Positions 15,801 through 16,833 of a stretch of 16,833 bases of DNA are shown here, piece after piece. The notes below the pieces were generated by a model. That model did no database searches and was not told the DNA's origin. It saw only the letters and a list, made by a program, of their open reading frames with translations. How positions within the stretch are numbered: the stretch's first letter is position 1; each line of letters starts with the position of its first letter. The DNA is from an uncultured Lachnospiraceae bacterium (GTDB taxonomy: Bacteria > Bacillota > Clostridia > Lachnospirales > Lachnospiraceae), in the NCBI GenBank assembly GCA_948468325.1, contig CAOKHR010000020.1, positions 1 through 16,833 on the forward strand, in the 5' to 3' direction. Made by a program: the position numbers and the translations under genes.

Positions 15801-16801
15801 ACGGCGGCGCAACAACCTGGGAACTTCTGGACGATTGGAAGAGTCTGTCAAATGTAGTAGTATATGAACTGTCAGACCAGGGACGCGGAGAAGCACAGAC
15901 AGTTGCCGTAACGAACGGCTCTATCACACTTGACGCAAAAGAGAAAACAGCATACGTTGTTGTAAAAGGCCAGGAAGCTCCGAAAAAGGTAAAAGCGGAA
16001 TTTGGCGAAGGCGCATATGTAACAGATCCGGGATTTAATACTTATGCGGGAACGGGAGACGGAACTCCGTTAAACGGCCAGGTATGGAGCGGAGACATTG
16101 CGGATGGCAGCATTCGGGTTAAGAAAGTGGGTACGGGAAATCAGTATCTTATGATTGACAGCCCGACAAAAGATGTGGCTGTTTCCACCAAATTAAACTC
16201 TCTGACACCGGGACAGAATTACGTGGCGCAGGTTTATGTGGATAATCGGTCGAATGCAGAAGCGACGCTTGAAATCAGCGGTGCAAAAGAGACGGTTTCC
16301 AATTACTCTTTAGAGTCTCTGGCACAAAATTATAACCAGGCGGACGCGCACAGTACAAGAGCGGTATCGGGCAGCAGAATGCAGATTATGCAGGTATCTT
16401 TTGTTGCGGCGGCCGATACGGCGACACTGACCCTGAAAAGAGAAGCGGGTGAAGGCGTAACGCATTTTGATGATATACGTATTGTACCGAAAGCACTTTA
16501 CAATTTCCGCAGTGACGGAACATTTATTCAAGATTTTGAATCCGTTGTACAGGGGTATTATCCGTTTGTATTAGGGCCGGCACAGGGCGTAACCGATCCG
16601 GTAACGCATTTGTCCGAATACCATGCGCCATATACCCAGTCAGGCTGGGGCAGCAGAATTTTGGATGACGTTATTTCTGGCCAGTGGTCCTTAAAGCATC
16701 ATGGCGCAAATACAGGCATTATTTACCGGACGATTCCGCAGAATTTCCATTTTGAGCCGGGACAGCTTTATGAAGTATCTTTTGACTATCAATCGGGTTC
16801 T
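12806..16801 (+). CDS. Second secreted GH101 endo-alpha-N-acetylgalactosaminidase (3' truncated by window end)
   Basis: 1332 codons are present before the genomic sequence ends at adapter DNA. The product is a clear paralog of the preceding GH101 enzyme and shares its domain order: signal peptide (about 1-35, with GCKRLLSCLLAF like the first enzyme), ConA-like domain, carboxypeptidase-regulatory-like domain (about 243-318), GH101 N-terminal sandwich with an EF-hand-like loop from Asp561, the catalytic barrel, the following beta domain and the first jelly roll; it stops inside the second at FDYQSGS. The probable catalytic pair is Asp788 (YLDVWY) and Glu814 (FSTEFG), spaced as in the paralog. 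I chose the ATG at 12806 for its AAGGAGG and the aligned signal peptide; the frame is also open back to an ATG at 12731, which lacks such a site. Its C-terminal modules are unknown. Any residues after codon 1332 are artefactual. Confidence 0.92.
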
Positions 16802-16833
16802 AGATCGGAAGAGCGTCGTGTAGGGAAAGAGTG
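16802..16833. other. Illumina TruSeq adapter contamination at contig end
   Basis: The last 32 bases begin AGATCGGAAGAGCGTCGTG and end in GGGAAAGAGTG, matching the standard Illumina TruSeq adapter read-through sequence without a mismatch from memory. Read in the gene's frame they give the well-known artefact peptide RSEERRVGKE. This is not genomic DNA, and true sequence ends at about 16801. Confidence 0.97.

Overview
The window looks like an Illumina-assembled contig from a gut-type Firmicute, most likely a mucin-degrading member of the Lachnospiraceae/Clostridia. The grounds are strong AGGAGG ribosome binding sites, moderate GC, a heterodimeric clostridial ABC exporter, and large secreted glycosidases with FIVAR and BspA-type leucine-rich modules. 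The genus cannot be fixed from the sequence alone. All credible genes are on the + strand.

Layout: (1) 1-597 is the 3' part of a CgeB/group-1 type glycosyltransferase-like gene, cut by the left edge. (2) 601-5777 is a tightly packed operon: a promoter covered by two 14-bp palindromes, a MarR-family regulator, the two halves of a heterodimeric ABC exporter, and hemB (porphobilinogen synthase), with junctions of -16 to +13 bases. (3) 5778-6023 holds a strongly folded non-coding element bounded by 9-bp direct repeats, then a promoter. (4) 6024-12527 encodes a 2167-residue secreted, multidomain GH101 endo-alpha-N-acetylgalactosaminidase. (5) 12528-12805 holds a strong intrinsic terminator and a second promoter with a leader. 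(6) 12806-16801 is the 5' 1332 codons of a second, paralogous GH101 enzyme, which runs off the right edge. (7) The last 32 bases, 16802-16833, are Illumina adapter sequence and not genomic DNA.

How the genes may work together: the two GH101 enzymes are predicted to be exported and to release the core-1 disaccharide Gal-beta-1,3-GalNAc from serine/threonine of mucin-type glycoproteins. The first enzyme carries a C-terminal array of five 70-residue repeats and a lysine-rich leucine-rich-repeat module, probably for surface retention or substrate contact. The MarR-ABC-ABC-hemB operon is a separate unit, probably autoregulated. Its unusual point is the tetrapyrrole gene attached to an exporter operon.

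I found no tRNA, rRNA, CRISPR array, transposase or phage gene. The most notable points are the tandem GH101 pair, the hemB-exporter link with its twin operator, the structured intergenic element, and the adapter contamination at the right end.
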